A stretch of 64,000 bases of DNA from Limnanthes douglasii subsp. nivea (GCA_036936605.1 JAUPFV010000001.1:169966643-170030642), one strand, 5' to 3'. Shown: positions 24,667-35,154, counted from the first letter of the stretch. Translations and numbers: made by a program. The notes: generated by a model from the letters alone, not told the origin.

Positions 24667-24949
24667 TGATACAGAGTAAACGCAGAGAAGCCAATATATG
24701 GGAAACCCTAATTTTCTTTATCAAAATTAAACTCCCTTACATTGTAAACAAAGTCTGTTTAAATAAGAGTTCAAATGAAAACCCTAATACGAAAATACCA
24801 AAAATGCCCTAAAGTAATAAAAATTCGAAATAAAATATTAGCGCTAATATTCGGTCAAAATCGGACATCGGAAGCTCCGAAACTGTCAATTCGCTGCATT
24901 CTTCGGGTGATCGCGTGTCTTCATAAATTCTAGCGCTAATATGTCTGCA
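24667..24949 (-). repeat. Gypsy 5' LTR
   Basis: 283 bp, partner of 21167-21525, with a deletion of about 76 bp near its middle. Adjacent TATTGGTATCAGACACGGG on the minus strand contains the initiator-Met tRNA primer-binding site one to three bases from the LTR end. Confidence 0.85.
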
Positions 24950-25110
24950 TCAGTCTGTTCCTCCTCATAATAATCGTAAAACAACTCCATTCTCCTCTAC
25001 TGAAATAATTCCAGAAGAAGTTACATCACTTACAAATTCTAGTCCTCCTCGAACATCATGTTCATTTCTCTTGTAGTTGTTCTGTAAAAAAAGAAGACTT
25101 TTTATAACTA

Positions 25111-26730
25111 TGAGCGACTTCGAATGTGACACCTCTTCACAAAACAACAGCAATAACCCTACACCATCATCTTATCCCCCGAGGGATATTGTTGAGACCA
25201 TCACAGAGTCTCAAAAAACTTACTCGCGTACTAAAAAATAAAAATTAGTCTCAACCTCTATTCCTCCTCAATTAATAGACGGAGCGTCTGAGAAAGAAGT
25301 TGATTTAGAAGCAACAAAATCAAATTTCAAGGCCAAGGAAAGTGGTCTTGCATCTGACAGAGAAGTCGATGTCTCGACAAAAGGAGCGGCAAAGATAAGA
25401 AGAAATAAAAATAAAGCTCCAGTTGAGATTCCCGAGGACGTTGATGCCTCAATCACTGGAAACTTGAAACCACTCATCCATGAATACATCATGCCGCTAA
25501 AAAATATGTTATGCATTTGTTATAAGGAACCTCATGCTGATTGTTTGAAGAAACCATTGGGGATGGCAGAGACCATCACACTTCGACTTCCCAAAGAAGA
25601 TAATCAAAGAGAAACGACAGCAGAAAATTATTGGGGAGATGACCACTTCTTTCCTGATGAACCTACTGGTGAAGAAGAGCTTTAAGCTCTCTAACAGGAT
25701 ATGAATCCAAAGGTTCAACAAATCTAGGAACAACTTCGAAAAATTGGCCATCAGGTTATTGGGGAGATGACAACTTCTTTCCTGATGAACCTACTGGTGA
25801 AGAAGAGCTTTAAGATCTCTAACAGGATATGAATCCAAAGGTTCAACAAATCTAGGAACAACTTCGAAAAATTGGCCATCAGGTTACTACACCTCTTTTT
25901 CATGAACACATGCCTTCTTAAGATGCTCCCCTGGCTTCCTTATCTGCTTTCATGCCTTACAATAATCAATGGTTTATTCCTCTCCAAGAGCCATCCGAAG
26001 AGGTCTTAGTTTCACGGTCACCTTTTTCCAACCTTGAGGCATCGGTAAAATCACAATGAACGTAAGTTAATTCTTCTCGAAACCATTTAGGAAAAAATGT
26101 CTAAAGATATGGTCTGTTATAAAATAATGTTGTTGTAGAAAAAAGGATGAGAGAGATATTTGGCAAACAATTTGAGCAGTAATTTCTTGTATTACAAGTT
26201 GACAAGTCGCAAAATATCTATAGAGCCATCCAAGTCAAACATTATCTTTGCTTCGTGCATGATCAACAAATAGAAGAACTCAAGACTTCTAATCAAGCTA
26301 GGATGGATGATCTTAAGAACAAACATGTTAAGAAATTATCCGAGGGGCAGCGAAAATACTCAACTCTTCAAAAATCTTTAAACAAGAGCGAAGAAGAAAA
26401 GAAGAAGCTGAAAATGATATGGTTGATCTCAAGACTAAACTTGAGAAAGAAAAAGAAGTTGATATGGAAGCTACCAAGACTAAGCGTGGAAAAAACACAC
26501 TAACTGCAATAAAAAATGTCGAGGAGCATAACTCAATTAATTTGCTTCGTGAAATCCATGCAAAATTCCCTACGGTAAACTTGGCTAGCTTATGGGAATT
26601 AATACCGATAGACAATTGACCCAACGAGGCCTTCGATCCTGTCCTCAGTGACTTCTCCGAAGCGATGGAGTCAATAGAAAATGATATTGATCAAAGAGAT
26701 TCTTCCGAAGAGAACTCTGAAGAAAACTAA
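25111..26730 (+). pseudogene. Antisense ORF of a Tat-like gypsy element (Ser/Glu-rich, coiled coil)
   Basis: Plus-strand coding relic starting at ATG 25111 (MSDFECDTSSQNNSNN). The frame runs to 25685 with one in-frame TAA near 25237. After a tandem duplication it resumes at about 26255-26620 as a long coiled coil (Lys/Glu-rich: KHVKKLSEGQRKYSTLQK, KTKLEKEKEVDMEA) with one frameshift near 26400, then LLREIHAKFPTVNLASLW and an acidic end (DQRDSSEENSEEN). Function unknown. Coiled-coil proteins with a FP-x-V/I-D/N-x-S/A-x-L end are, as I recall, common in extra ORFs of plant gypsy elements. It lies downstream of, and antisense to, the gypsy integrase at 27600-28300, the position of extra ORFs in Tat elements such as Grande. 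Confidence 0.6.
25628..25883. repeat. 128-bp tandem duplication inside the antisense ORF
   Basis: Units 25628-25755 and 25756-25883 are nearly identical (two or three differences, for example GACCACTTC against GACAACTTC). The duplication copies the end of the first frame with its stop codon, so it helped to break the ORF. Confidence 0.95.
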
Positions 26731-27600
26731 TTGTTGTTTTCGGTTTTTGTCCAAATCGTTTGATGTTTTGTTACGACTTGTTTTTTGTTAATGCTTACTT
26801 GTTTAACATTCCAAACATCTTTTCTAAGATCAAATTAGTTTTTATAATTATTACTTTTCCTTTCTCTATATTCATTTTCCTTATCATAAAACCTATAATT
26901 TCATGAACAAAATCGTTTTCACCTCCAATTCCAACATATATCATAAACAAACTTGAAATTTATCGGATAATAATTCTGCCCATAGAAGGTGTTAGCACCT
27001 CGAATAAAATTGTTGTGTTTAAATAATGTTAACACTGTAAATGTATATACTGCATTTAGAGAATGTAGCACAACGAATATATACAGTGCGTTTAAATAAT
27101 ATATTACCTTGAATATATACAATGCATTTAGAGAATGTAGCATCTCGAATATGGTTGTTTCTTCAAAAAGTCTTGATAATAAATGTATAACACTTTGGAT
27201 TAATTAATCTTGGTGGAAAACTTCAAAGATAATCAGTATTTGACTAGTTACCAAAATTATTTATATACTTATGTTTAAAACCATCATTGGAAAAAAACTA
27301 CTTGTATTAATATCTTCGAATATTTAAATGACACATCATTAAAACCTCCCTTGGCCAACACGGTAGAATAGAGTATGTCAACTATTAAAAGAAGACTCAA
27401 AATTTGGGGCCATCTTTCTGAGGAATTTGTCCTTTGTATGGGAGAATATTTTCCTTAAGACTTTGTCTCCTACTTTGAAATCCCGCCTTCTTACCTTTTA
27501 ATTATAGCAACTCCTCATCAAAGTCCGATAATGAGTTATATTCAAATGAGCTCTAACTCTTTTCTCTTTGATCAAGTCTAGTTTTGTTCTCTTTGCCTCT
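26731..27600. other. Spacer between antisense ORF and integrase, with a degenerate repeat
   Basis: No gene. 26985-27145 contains two to three copies of a roughly 69-bp unit around GCATTTAGAGAATGTAGCA (27054 and 27124) with TATATACNNTGC beside it. The expected 3' part of the gypsy pol downstream region. Confidence 0.6.
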
Positions 27601-28300
27601 TTATTCACCTATTCGGAATATTAAAGTAACTTATAAGAAGATGGAGTAGATTCTACAGGACTAACAACATCCATACCATACACCAAAGCCAAAAGGGTAT
27701 CTTCAGTAGCCTCTGTGAGAGTTGTACGATAAAACCACAACACCTCTTTAAAATAGTTAGGCCATTTCCCTGCAGCGCCTATTAAATTCTTTTTCACACC
27801 CTCCAAAATTGTTCAATTGGTCATTTCTACTTGACCACTTCTTTGGGATGAAATTCCATAGAAAACATTGTGTTATTCCCCTCAAAGCGCAAAAAAAAAT
27901 CATTTCTATGTTGTTAAACTAAGGACCATTACCTGTGGTGGTTTTTGGAGGAACCCCAAGGCGACAATAAATATTATTCACCATGAACTTTTTAACATCC
28001 TTTGGCTTTTTTCCAGAAAATGGTGCAGTTTCTGCCCATTTTGAAAAGTAATCCACTTCCACAATGATCATTTGACATCCTACAAAAGCCATAGGAAATG
28101 GTCCTACCAAGTCTACCGATCTGTCAAAAGGGATGGCTTCAGATATAAGTGGTACAACTAGTTTGTGAATAGAATGGGAAAAACGTTGACAAGTATCACA
28201 ACCTCGAACTCGAACTTTAGAATCATTCATAATTGAAGATTTGAAACAAAAATGTGTCGAACTCTCACCATCATGCATCTCAAATAAGATCTCTTAAGAT
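27600..28300 (-). pseudogene. Ty3/gypsy (Tat-like) integrase relic
   Basis: Minus strand. The right piece (27919-28278) reads RGCDTCQRF (the CC half of the HHCC zinc finger), SVDLVGPFPMAF (first catalytic Asp in VDLVGP), and VDYFSKWAETAPF, then RLGVPPKTTTGNGP, where the second catalytic Asp (TDNGP) has become Gly. The left piece (27621-27806) reads KWPNYFKEVLWFYRTT and LALVYGMDVVSPVE, the usual region after the core. Between them the frame is broken, so the catalytic Glu block is not readable. Probably the same element as the antisense ORF to its left. The rest of pol is cut off at about 28300 by a MULE end fragment. Confidence 0.85.
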
Positions 28301-28328
28301 ATTATTTTCCAAAACAACATAACAATGA

Positions 28329-28575
28329 TCTACTCAGATATTTCTTGTGTAACACTCTAATTTTGGAGCTGATTTTGCAAGGTTGTAGTAGTTTGGAAAT
28401 GAGAGAGAAAGTTGAGTTGGAGCTGGTTTAGATTTGGGAATGGTTAGTGTTTAGGGTTTTGAGTTAGTAAAAAATGAAACGGTGTTTTGGGTATAATGTT
28501 GAGGCTACTTAAAATTTGTTTGGGTATGGTTAAAATTGGGGTTGGTTAGCCAATTGTGCCCTAATTTAGCCAAAC
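28329..28575. repeat. Truncated right end of a MULE (same family as 29341-39209)
   Basis: Direct-orientation match to 38965-39209, starting near GATCTACTC and ending GCCCTAATTTAGCCAAAC. It keeps the terminal inverted-repeat sequence but none of the genes. It is a separate, truncated insertion that ends only 765 bp before the left end of the large MULE. Confidence 0.8.
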
Positions 28576-29330
28576 CCCTAGAGTATGAGTCAACTTTTAT
28601 TTGTGACAACAACATCCGAACGATGTACATGAATTAGAAAAATATAAATATTTTGAAAAATAATTTTTTTTAGATTATACAATTGCTTAAAATGCCATTT
28701 TTATGTTTATTATTATTTATTTTTTTTATTTTGTGATGATCTATTGCAACAATTGTATAAACCTAGACATAATAGGAAGAAGTGATAACTAAAAAAATAT
28801 AAACATCAAAATAATTAATGACTTTTTTTTATTTGTTTAATTATAATTTCTCGTATATTGGTAATTTTAGTAAATCAAAGATTGATATATTTTTAGTTTA
28901 TTATATATTTGAGTGATTATTTTTTACATTGATCTTAATTGATTTTTTTATATTATATATCTATTTAATTTCCAAAAAAAATAGTCTTTATCTTTTATTA
29001 TTGCTATTAAATATTATTTTTACCAACTTTTTATGTTCTTTTTTATTGTTTCTAAATTTTTGACATCAATAGATTTTTTAGAACCAAACTCTATTTATTA
29101 TTTTATTTTTATTTATTTTGGATTCGAGTTAATTGTAGTGACAAATAATTTATTTTTGATCGGTAGTAATTAGTCAAATTAACGTGAATTAATATAAAAA
29201 AGACTGACATATAAAAACTATACACATATTAGACAAAAAAACGTTTTTTTTTACACTTTTTGGATCTAAAATTTAAATTGTATAAATATTTTAAATAGTG
29301 TTTAAATAGAATTAGGATATTACATGGCTT
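28576..29330. other. AT-rich spacer, no gene
   Basis: Very AT-rich (long T and A runs) and without readable coding content. It lies between a MULE end fragment and the large MULE, and contains the left target duplication copy at its right edge (29331-29340). Confidence 0.6.
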
Positions 29331-29340
29331 AATATTTTTA

Positions 29341-29814
29341 GGTTTTTGGCTAAATTAGGGTAAAAAAAACTTTAACCATTCCCAAATTCTGGAATATCTT
29401 TTTTAATAAATAGTCAAAGATGGTTTTGTCATTTGACTAAGAATCTTTAATTTTCTCTTCTAGTGCATTGTGGGTATAGTTAACCAAATATAGAAAAACA
29501 CAAAATTACTCATTCCAATAATCCTTTTTATACTAAAAATTTAACCAAAAATTCAAAAACTCAAAATAATTCTGAAACTCCAAAAAATTCAAAAACTCAG
29601 AAATCACTAAGAAACTCCATACACTCTCAAACCTCCAAAAATCAACTAATTTTTCGAAAAGAATTCAAATCATTGAAGAATGGATTAAACACGTGAGAAG
29701 GTTGATGAAGAGCGTGGAACTGCAAACATGGTACTTGTTCTGACCAATCTTTCGAAAAAAGTTTCCGTTTTTGTAGATTTTCAATATTTAGAAAGTTGGA
29801 CCCGAACTACCCAA
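29341..29814. other. Left end and AT-rich subterminal region of the MULE
   Basis: Terminal inverted repeat followed by AT-rich DNA with CCAAAAATTC-type words; no gene. Confidence 0.6.
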
Positions 29815-30225
29815 AGTTGGACCCGAACTACCCCGCCGGGAGAAGCATCATCAACCAGCGGGGTTGAAGAACATTCAACTTTGAGGAAGAATGTTCTCCG
29901 CCGGTCGACGTCATGCCCAACCGGCTGTAGGATCGACTTCCAGCCGCCGACTGTATTATTAGTGTCCCGGCGGGTTATAGTGTCGTCACCGGCGGGGGCG
30001 AATCCTTAGAAATATTTACAAATTGGTGAAAAATTGTTATGGTCAACCCCGCCGGTTGGGTAATTGTCAACCGGGGGTCGACAATGCCCCTGTCGGTTCG
30101 AGTATTTTCACCCGTGTAGGTCATTACCGACCGATTTGTTTTGTCCAACCCGCCGGTTGGACAATTATCAACCGACGGTTGATAACATCCCCGGCGGTTT
30201 GGTATTTTTAAACCGGCGGGGAAGG
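29815..30225. repeat. GC-rich palindromic repeat cluster 1
   Basis: Alternating CCGCCGGTT and AACCGGCGG words about 15-20 bases apart, for example CAACCCCGCCGGTTGGGT at about 30045, CCAACCCGCCGGTTGGACA at about 30149 and a CCGGCGG pair near 30192-30221. Each pair can form a hairpin. Sharp contrast to the AT-rich surroundings. It lies between the left end and the transposase start, so it could be in the leader. Open frames here are repeat-derived and not taken as genes. Confidence 0.85.
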
Positions 30226-30330
30226 CGTTAATTAATATTATAATCTAATATTTTTTTTACGTAGATCGAAGATTTAAAGAATGAAAATTTTAAGGAGGAA
30301 GATTTTAAGGTCGAAGATTTTAGTTCGTGC

Positions 30331-33130
30331 ATGGTGAAGAAGGAGGAAACGCCGGTGTCTTGCTTGGTCGATTATAACCATTTGTTCGACACCAAATGTC
30401 ACTACTCTCAAGTGGAGTTGATCGAATGGGTGAAGCAGACCGCAACAGATAACGGGTTTGTGGTAATATTACGACGATGCGATAGACTTGATAGAAAAAC
30501 TCCGAGAATCGAGTTTGTATGTGAAAGATCTAGAGTTTACAAAAAATTAGTAGATCCGAAGCATCTAAAGAGGAAGTCAATCGGCACGAAAAAATGCGGA
30601 TGCCCTATCACCCTAAAAGGAAATAAGTTAGGTGATGATTTGTGGGTTTTAGAGGTCGAATGCGGCGTTCACAATCACGATATTACATCGTACAAAGAAG
30701 GTCATTCTTACTTGGGACGGTTGAACAAAGAAGATATGGATTTCGTAGTTACTTCTATGAAAATGGGATCCCATCCTCGAGACATTCTCGGTGGGGTTAA
30801 GAAGTTGAACCCCAAGAATTCTTCCTCAATGTGCATCGTCTACAACGCTCAACTAAAATATCGGAAGCTCGAGAAAGGTGGTCGGTCGAGATTTCAATAC
30901 TTGTTGGGCGAACTTAAGCGGCTAAACTACTATGAATTTTATATAAAGTCCGGAGACGGAAGCGATGTCATAGGCGAGCTTTTCTTTGCGCACCCGGTTA
31001 TTTTGGATTTTTTATGCACATTTCCAAACGTGATTGAAATGGATAACACGTACATGGTAATAAAATACGGGATGCCATTGTACGAGGTCGTCGGAGCCAC
31101 TTGTACGGAGAAGACTTTCTACATTGGATTCGCGTTTATGTTGGGAGAAAATTCGAGAGCTACAAATGGGTGTTACAGTGCTTACATTCTTTGATGGTAA
31201 CTCACTCCATCGAATTACCATCCATCGTTTTGAAGAATAGAGACTTGGAGCTTGTGAAGGTAGTCGAGGATGTGTTCCCCAATGCAACACACATGAACGT
31301 CCTAGGGAAAACAAAAAAAAATCATAAAGGATAAGAAAGTATCCAACGCATTCTTGAAAGTGTGGAATGAAATGATGTTGGCTGAAACAGAAATAGCGTT
31401 CAACGACTACCGAGCTGAATTGCACCGTGATTTCAAAGAGTATCCGGAAGCAATTGAGTATGAAAAGTTGGTTAGGGCTTTACGGTGACAAATTTTTGAC
31501 GTAGAGAACCAACAAGTGGATGCATTTTGGTAACCAAACCACAAACCCCGTGGAGAGCGCTCATTCGAACCTCAAATGTTTCATCGGTGCGAGCAAAGGT
31601 AACTTTGAATCTTTTTGGTTAAAGTTGCATAGCTTGATAGAATTACAGCACAGGGACATAAAGGGTTCATACGAAAAGAGTCGCTTGTTAGCCCTACACA
31701 AGTTCGTAAACAAGGTGTACGACAAACTAAAAACCAACGTCTCACACTATGCCTTGGCTATTTTGTCCGGCGAAGTAGATTGTGCTCGCAACATGACAAT
31801 CGCGGGTTGTATGCCTTGCGGTTTCTCAATACAAAGTACGCACGGTATCCCTTGCGCACACGAAATCTACGAGTTTGTTGCTATAGGGTTAAAGGTGCCG
31901 CTAGAGTTGTTTAACAAACATTGGAAGAGGTTGGAAATTTTAGTCCGTACAAACCACACGATTGTGGAAGAACTAAAAGTGAAGCTTGACAAACTACTAT
32001 GTGATGTCATGGAATCCAAAGATGAAGCGCGAATAGAGCACGTCTACAAAAAAATGGTTTTCCGTCGTTCATCTGTAAACAACTACCATTTTTGAGCCAT
32101 TGGTGAAGCCAAAAGCGTGCGGTCATCCACCTAACAAGGGCAAACTTTCTATTTTCGTTGATGATACATCCACTAAACGCGACAAAAGTGCGCACGAGTA
32201 TGTTCTTCAATCGGAATATTCTAGTTCTCCTTCATTTGCTAATGAATTCAAATCTCCTTCGGCAACGTCAAGTAAAGGGAAAACAATCCGGGGAGTAAAA
32301 TTAGTTCTGATAGTGGTGCCGCTCGTAAGAAAGGTAGTCTGATTCCAACCCAAGTAGGTGGAACGATGCGTTCTAGTGGAAAGGTTGGTTGTAGGTTAAG
32401 ATTAATGTTTCCGGCCAAGGTAAGTTTTGTAGACCCTAAAGGATACTTAATACAATTCCTCATCTACTTTAGACCATTTGTGGAGTCAATTAATGACGTA
32501 AATGCCAATGGCCATTGCAGGTACCGCTCGATAGCGTATGCGTTGAGCGGGAAACAAGATGAGTGGAGGTTGATAAGGGATTCCCTTTACAACGAGCTGA
32601 TGGATTATGCATCCGTCTTTGTTAAAATATTTACAAGCATTGAGGAACTGATTGATGTTGCGGAGTGTGTGAAGTGCTCTAGTAACGTGGGTACTAAATC
32701 CCATTGGATGTCCATACCTGAGATGGGGGTGGCAATTGCATCTGCGTTTAACTGCGTACTCCATTTTGTTTGACTGTACCGAAATATGGACATCATCTTC
32801 ACTTTTCTCCCCCTAAATGGTGCATCGCCTCCAATGTCAAACCGGGTGGAAATCGGATTGGGCTGGGTCAACTCCAACCATTTTGTTAACGTAAGTATTT
32901 TTTGACCTTCATGATTAGTTCTAACATTAAGACATTTATTTTATCGACGTTTCATTTTGTAGCTTGGGATTAGGGTGGACGCCCCTTGCGCTAGGATACA
33001 TCCATCTTGGCTAAAGTTGCATTCACATGAAGCAGAGGGTTGGGCATTGCCGATTGTCTCTCGTTGCAAAAGATATCAAGAACTAAAAAATGGTTGCCCC
33101 GATGTAATAGATTTATCTGCTTTTGCTTGA
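30331..33130 (+). pseudogene. MULE transposase with FAR1-like N-terminus, SWIM finger and C-terminal OTU protease domain
   Basis: Starts at ATG 30331. A FAR1-type DNA-binding region comes first (residues about 20-120: RIEFVCERS, GTKKCGCP, VECGVHNHD). The MULE catalytic core follows: FPNVIEMDNTYMVIKYGMPL (first Asp), then NRDLELVKVVEDVFPNATHM, where the second Asp is Asn, and FGNQTTNPVESAHSNLK (Glu). A SWIM-like STHGIPCAHEIYEF lies near 31840-31880. After about 32100 comes a basic linker, then an OTU domain at about 32470-32890: NANGHCRYRSIA with the catalytic Cys, and NSNHFV with the catalytic His. A 72-nt GT-AG intron (32891-32962) leads to a last exon ending TGA 33128-33130. Breaks: frameshifts near 31150, 31320, 31500 and 32090, TGA near 31486 and near 32772. 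Normally nuclear; cuts and moves the element. Confidence 0.85.
32366..33130 (+). pseudogene. OTU-type cysteine protease domain of the MULE protein
   Basis: Listed separately because it is the unusual part. Readable residues: FVESINDVNANGHCRYRSIA (Asp and Cys of the OTU Cys box), DEWRLIRDSLYNELMDY (the helix following it), WMSIPEMGVAIASAFN, and after one TGA (about 32772) the His box VNSNHFVN directly at the splice site. The last exon adds LGIRVDAPCARIHPSWLK and a tail. OTU proteins are known deubiquitinases or deSUMOylase-like proteases; which substrate this one had cannot be told. The frame agrees across the TGA, so it was once one exon with the transposase or its immediate follower. Confidence 0.8.
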
Positions 33131-33394
33131 TTACTATGTTATTGTAATGCGCATGCATGCTAACTTTTGATGTTTTTTAAGTTGATGTTTGTAATAAAAA
33201 CACAAAAAATTTATGTTTGAGTTTGTCGTTTATTTTATGTTTTCCTTTGTGCTAATTTATGCTTCTTACTGACGTATGGATGTTCCTCGAACGTTAACAA
33301 CATACAAATAATATATACCCTCTTGTGGCATACGTAGATCGTACGAAAGATGCAAGTTAATTGTAAAATAAAACACTACGATTGGACCACTCCG
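33131..33394. other. 3' flank of the transposase-OTU gene
   Basis: AT-rich, contains AATAAA-like words (GTAATAAAAAC near 33190) that could be the polyadenylation region. No gene. Confidence 0.5.
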
Positions 33395-33850
33395 AGGGTT
33401 GAGAAGTTTTCAACGGGCGGGGGACGTGGCTTGTAATGAAAGAAACAGCTTATGAAACTTTCATGTTTATCCCCGCCGGTTTGAATTTTTCATACCGGCG
33501 GGTGGAATACTCAACCGCCGGTGTAAAAACGTCACCGGCGGTGTACAATATTGATACCTGCGGTTTACCTAGGTAGGCATTAAGGATAAAATGAATTTTA
33601 ATTTCATGTTAGTCAACCGCCGGGTGAATATTTTCATACCGGCGGTTGGAATACTCAACCGCCGGTTGGAATACTCAACCGCTGGTGTTAAAACGTCACC
33701 GGTGGTTGGGAATTTTTACACCGGTGGTTTTAACGCACCCTTATTTCGCCTCATGTAATTTACTTTAGGTTCCCACTAGTTGAGCATTTGTCAACCGGCG
33801 GTTCACAACTGCTCCGGCGGTGTAGAATTTTCAAATCGACGGGGTGGGCA
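33395..33850. repeat. GC-rich palindromic repeat cluster 2
   Basis: Runs of AACCGCCGG and CCGGCGGTT words, with a local tandem copy of TTGGAATACTCAACCGC (two in a row near 33648-33680). Located between the transposase-OTU gene and the minus-strand ORF, both of which end toward it. Confidence 0.85.
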
Positions 33851-33977
33851 TTAAATGAAAAACAATAACACTTGAACTTCGTTTTAAGTCGATTGCATTA
33901 AAACATTACACTTAAATCAAAAGCATTGCATAATTAGAAATACATAAGAAAATAAGTTAAAACATATGATAGATAAG

Positions 33978-34457
33978 CTAACACTGAGTAAACATAGCGC
34001 ACTTAGTTTCATGGAGACGGATAGTTCCATCCATGCTAATAGCAATTGTCAAATGGATATTCCTCTTCCTCACTACTTCCTCCGGGACTTGTGTGTTAGT
34101 ATCAACGGCACTGGCAATTGATTCGGCTATTTCTTGCTCCATTTGTTGCTCCGCATGTGACACCATCTCCTGCGTAATTGTACTTTGGAATCCCATGTTG
34201 AATAATTTTCGGACATGGCTTCAGACTTCATAAGGAAGTGACTCAATCTGTATAGTCATTGTTTTAAGATAAGCTAACCTATCGGCCACATCTTCGCTTC
34301 CGCGTGGTCGGGGCATTAAGCATCCTAGACACGATGCCTCCCTACCGTGGTTGAAGAACATTCTGCACAAAACCGCATTGACGAAACCAGGAATCTCCTT
34401 TTGCATCGTACCTCTGATGAAGTCAAATGCGCTTAGGAGGTTTGCATCTTCGTGCAT
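33978..34457 (-). pseudogene. Unknown MULE-borne ORF, one nonsense codon
   Basis: One continuous minus-strand frame from ATG at 34457 to 33978, cut by a single TGA at 34221-34223 between IQIESLPYEV and SHVRKLFNMGF. About 159 residues. The N-terminal half is mixed and contains LLSAFDFIRG and CLMPRPRGSEDVADR; the C-terminal half is helical and acidic (MVSHAEQQMEQEIAESIASA). No family recognised. It is divergent from the SANT-like ORF at 34796 with a shared 300-bp upstream region, and convergent with the transposase-OTU gene. A role in transposition is only inferred from its place in the element. Confidence 0.55.
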
Positions 34458-34795
34458 GTTCCAGCCTGAATCAGCCTTAATTATAACTTAAATGTTTAGT
34501 TTCATACTCAGATTCTAGTATTTATAGACTCGAAGTTGGTGGTTCAATTCTAAAATAATTAGCGGGAAATAGTGTTTTTATTCCCGCATAAAACGTTTCG
34601 AAGTGGGAGTTTCATTTGGCTGGAGACTCATTTGGCAGGAGTTGGAATTTGGCGGGACTTATTTTGGTGGGATTTTATGTGGCAACGTTTTTGGCGGGAG
34701 TTTATGTGGCAAAGTTTTTGGTGAGAATTTAATGTCTATAAAATAAATTTTCTATCCACACATTGAAGGGTAAACAACTTGAAAACCCAAAAAAA
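34458..34795. promoter_or_regulatory. Divergent intergenic region with E2F-like sites and TATA box
   Basis: Between two divergent ORFs. TTTGGCGGGA occurs at 34648-34657 and 34690-34699, fitting the plant E2F consensus WTTSSCSS, with near-copies (TTTGGCAGGA at about 34631, TTTGGTGGGA at about 34663) between and before them. TATAAAATA at 34737-34745 stands about 55 bp before the plus-strand ATG at 34796. Binding is inferred from consensus only. Confidence 0.5.
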
Positions 34796-35154
34796 ATGTG
34801 TTCGTGGAATGAGTTAGAAGATCTATATCTGATGAAAGCATCAATCGAAGTTGGTAACACGCACATGGAAGAGGGGTGTAAAGCGTACTGGGAGGCATTG
34901 CTATGTCAGATGTACTTCTTATACGAAAGGGATGGTGTCCAACCGGCAAGAATTTCAAGGCGTGTTGATGAGGTGAAGGCTAGGTGGTCATCCTACTCAC
35001 ACTCCGTCTTCATCCGGTTTCTGGCCTCACCGAATTAGAATGTCGTGTTGCGTGCAACCGGTTCAACTGCCAGGTCACGGATTCGATAACGGAGGATCAG
35101 CTGGATAGGGTCTGTTCTAACATTATCGACATCCGCTTACAGGAAAGGAGTGAT
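34796..35154 (+). pseudogene. SANT/Myb-like small ORF carried by the MULE
   Basis: Start chosen at ATG 34796 (MCSWNELEDLYLMKAS), downstream of a TATA box; an upstream in-frame TTG is unlikely. The protein starts with W-x2-LED-x2-L, continues GCKAYWEALLCQM, then RISRRVDEVKARWSSYSH, with the Trp spacing of the SANT/Myb-like DNA-binding family seen in Harbinger partner proteins and related plant proteins. The frame ends at a stop at 35036. One base away a second frame (LTELECRVACNRFNCQVTD) runs to TGA/TAA near 35154, so a 1-nt frameshift near 35020 is likely. About 118 residues. Assignment to SANT-like rests on the Trp pattern and is tentative. Confidence 0.5.

Larger units (their letters stand above)
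21167..24949 (-). mobile_element. Ty3/gypsy LTR retrotransposon, integrase-deleted
   Basis: Bounded by two related LTRs (21167-21525 and 24667-24949), both TG...CA. In the sense direction the order is 5' LTR (right), a primer-binding site TTGGTATCAGACAC (initiator-Met tRNA type) directly after it, gag, protease, RT, RNase H, then the extreme C-terminus of integrase, a purine-rich GGACGGGATAA tract and the 3' LTR. The integrase core is missing and several stops interrupt pol. No matching 5-bp target duplication is visible, which suggests loss at an edge or recombination. The element is only 3.8 kb. Confidence 0.88.

Noticed and set aside
24290..24812. Frames of 133-144 codons on both strands at the gypsy gag and 5' LTR
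   Set aside because: The minus frame is out of register with the gag and runs through the primer-binding site into the LTR; the plus frame is its antisense. Both are shadows.
29728..30211. Open frames of 93 and 62 codons before the transposase
   Set aside because: They lie in the GC-rich palindromic repeats. Their Pro/Arg/Gly-rich translation is what these repeats give in any frame, with no family resemblance.
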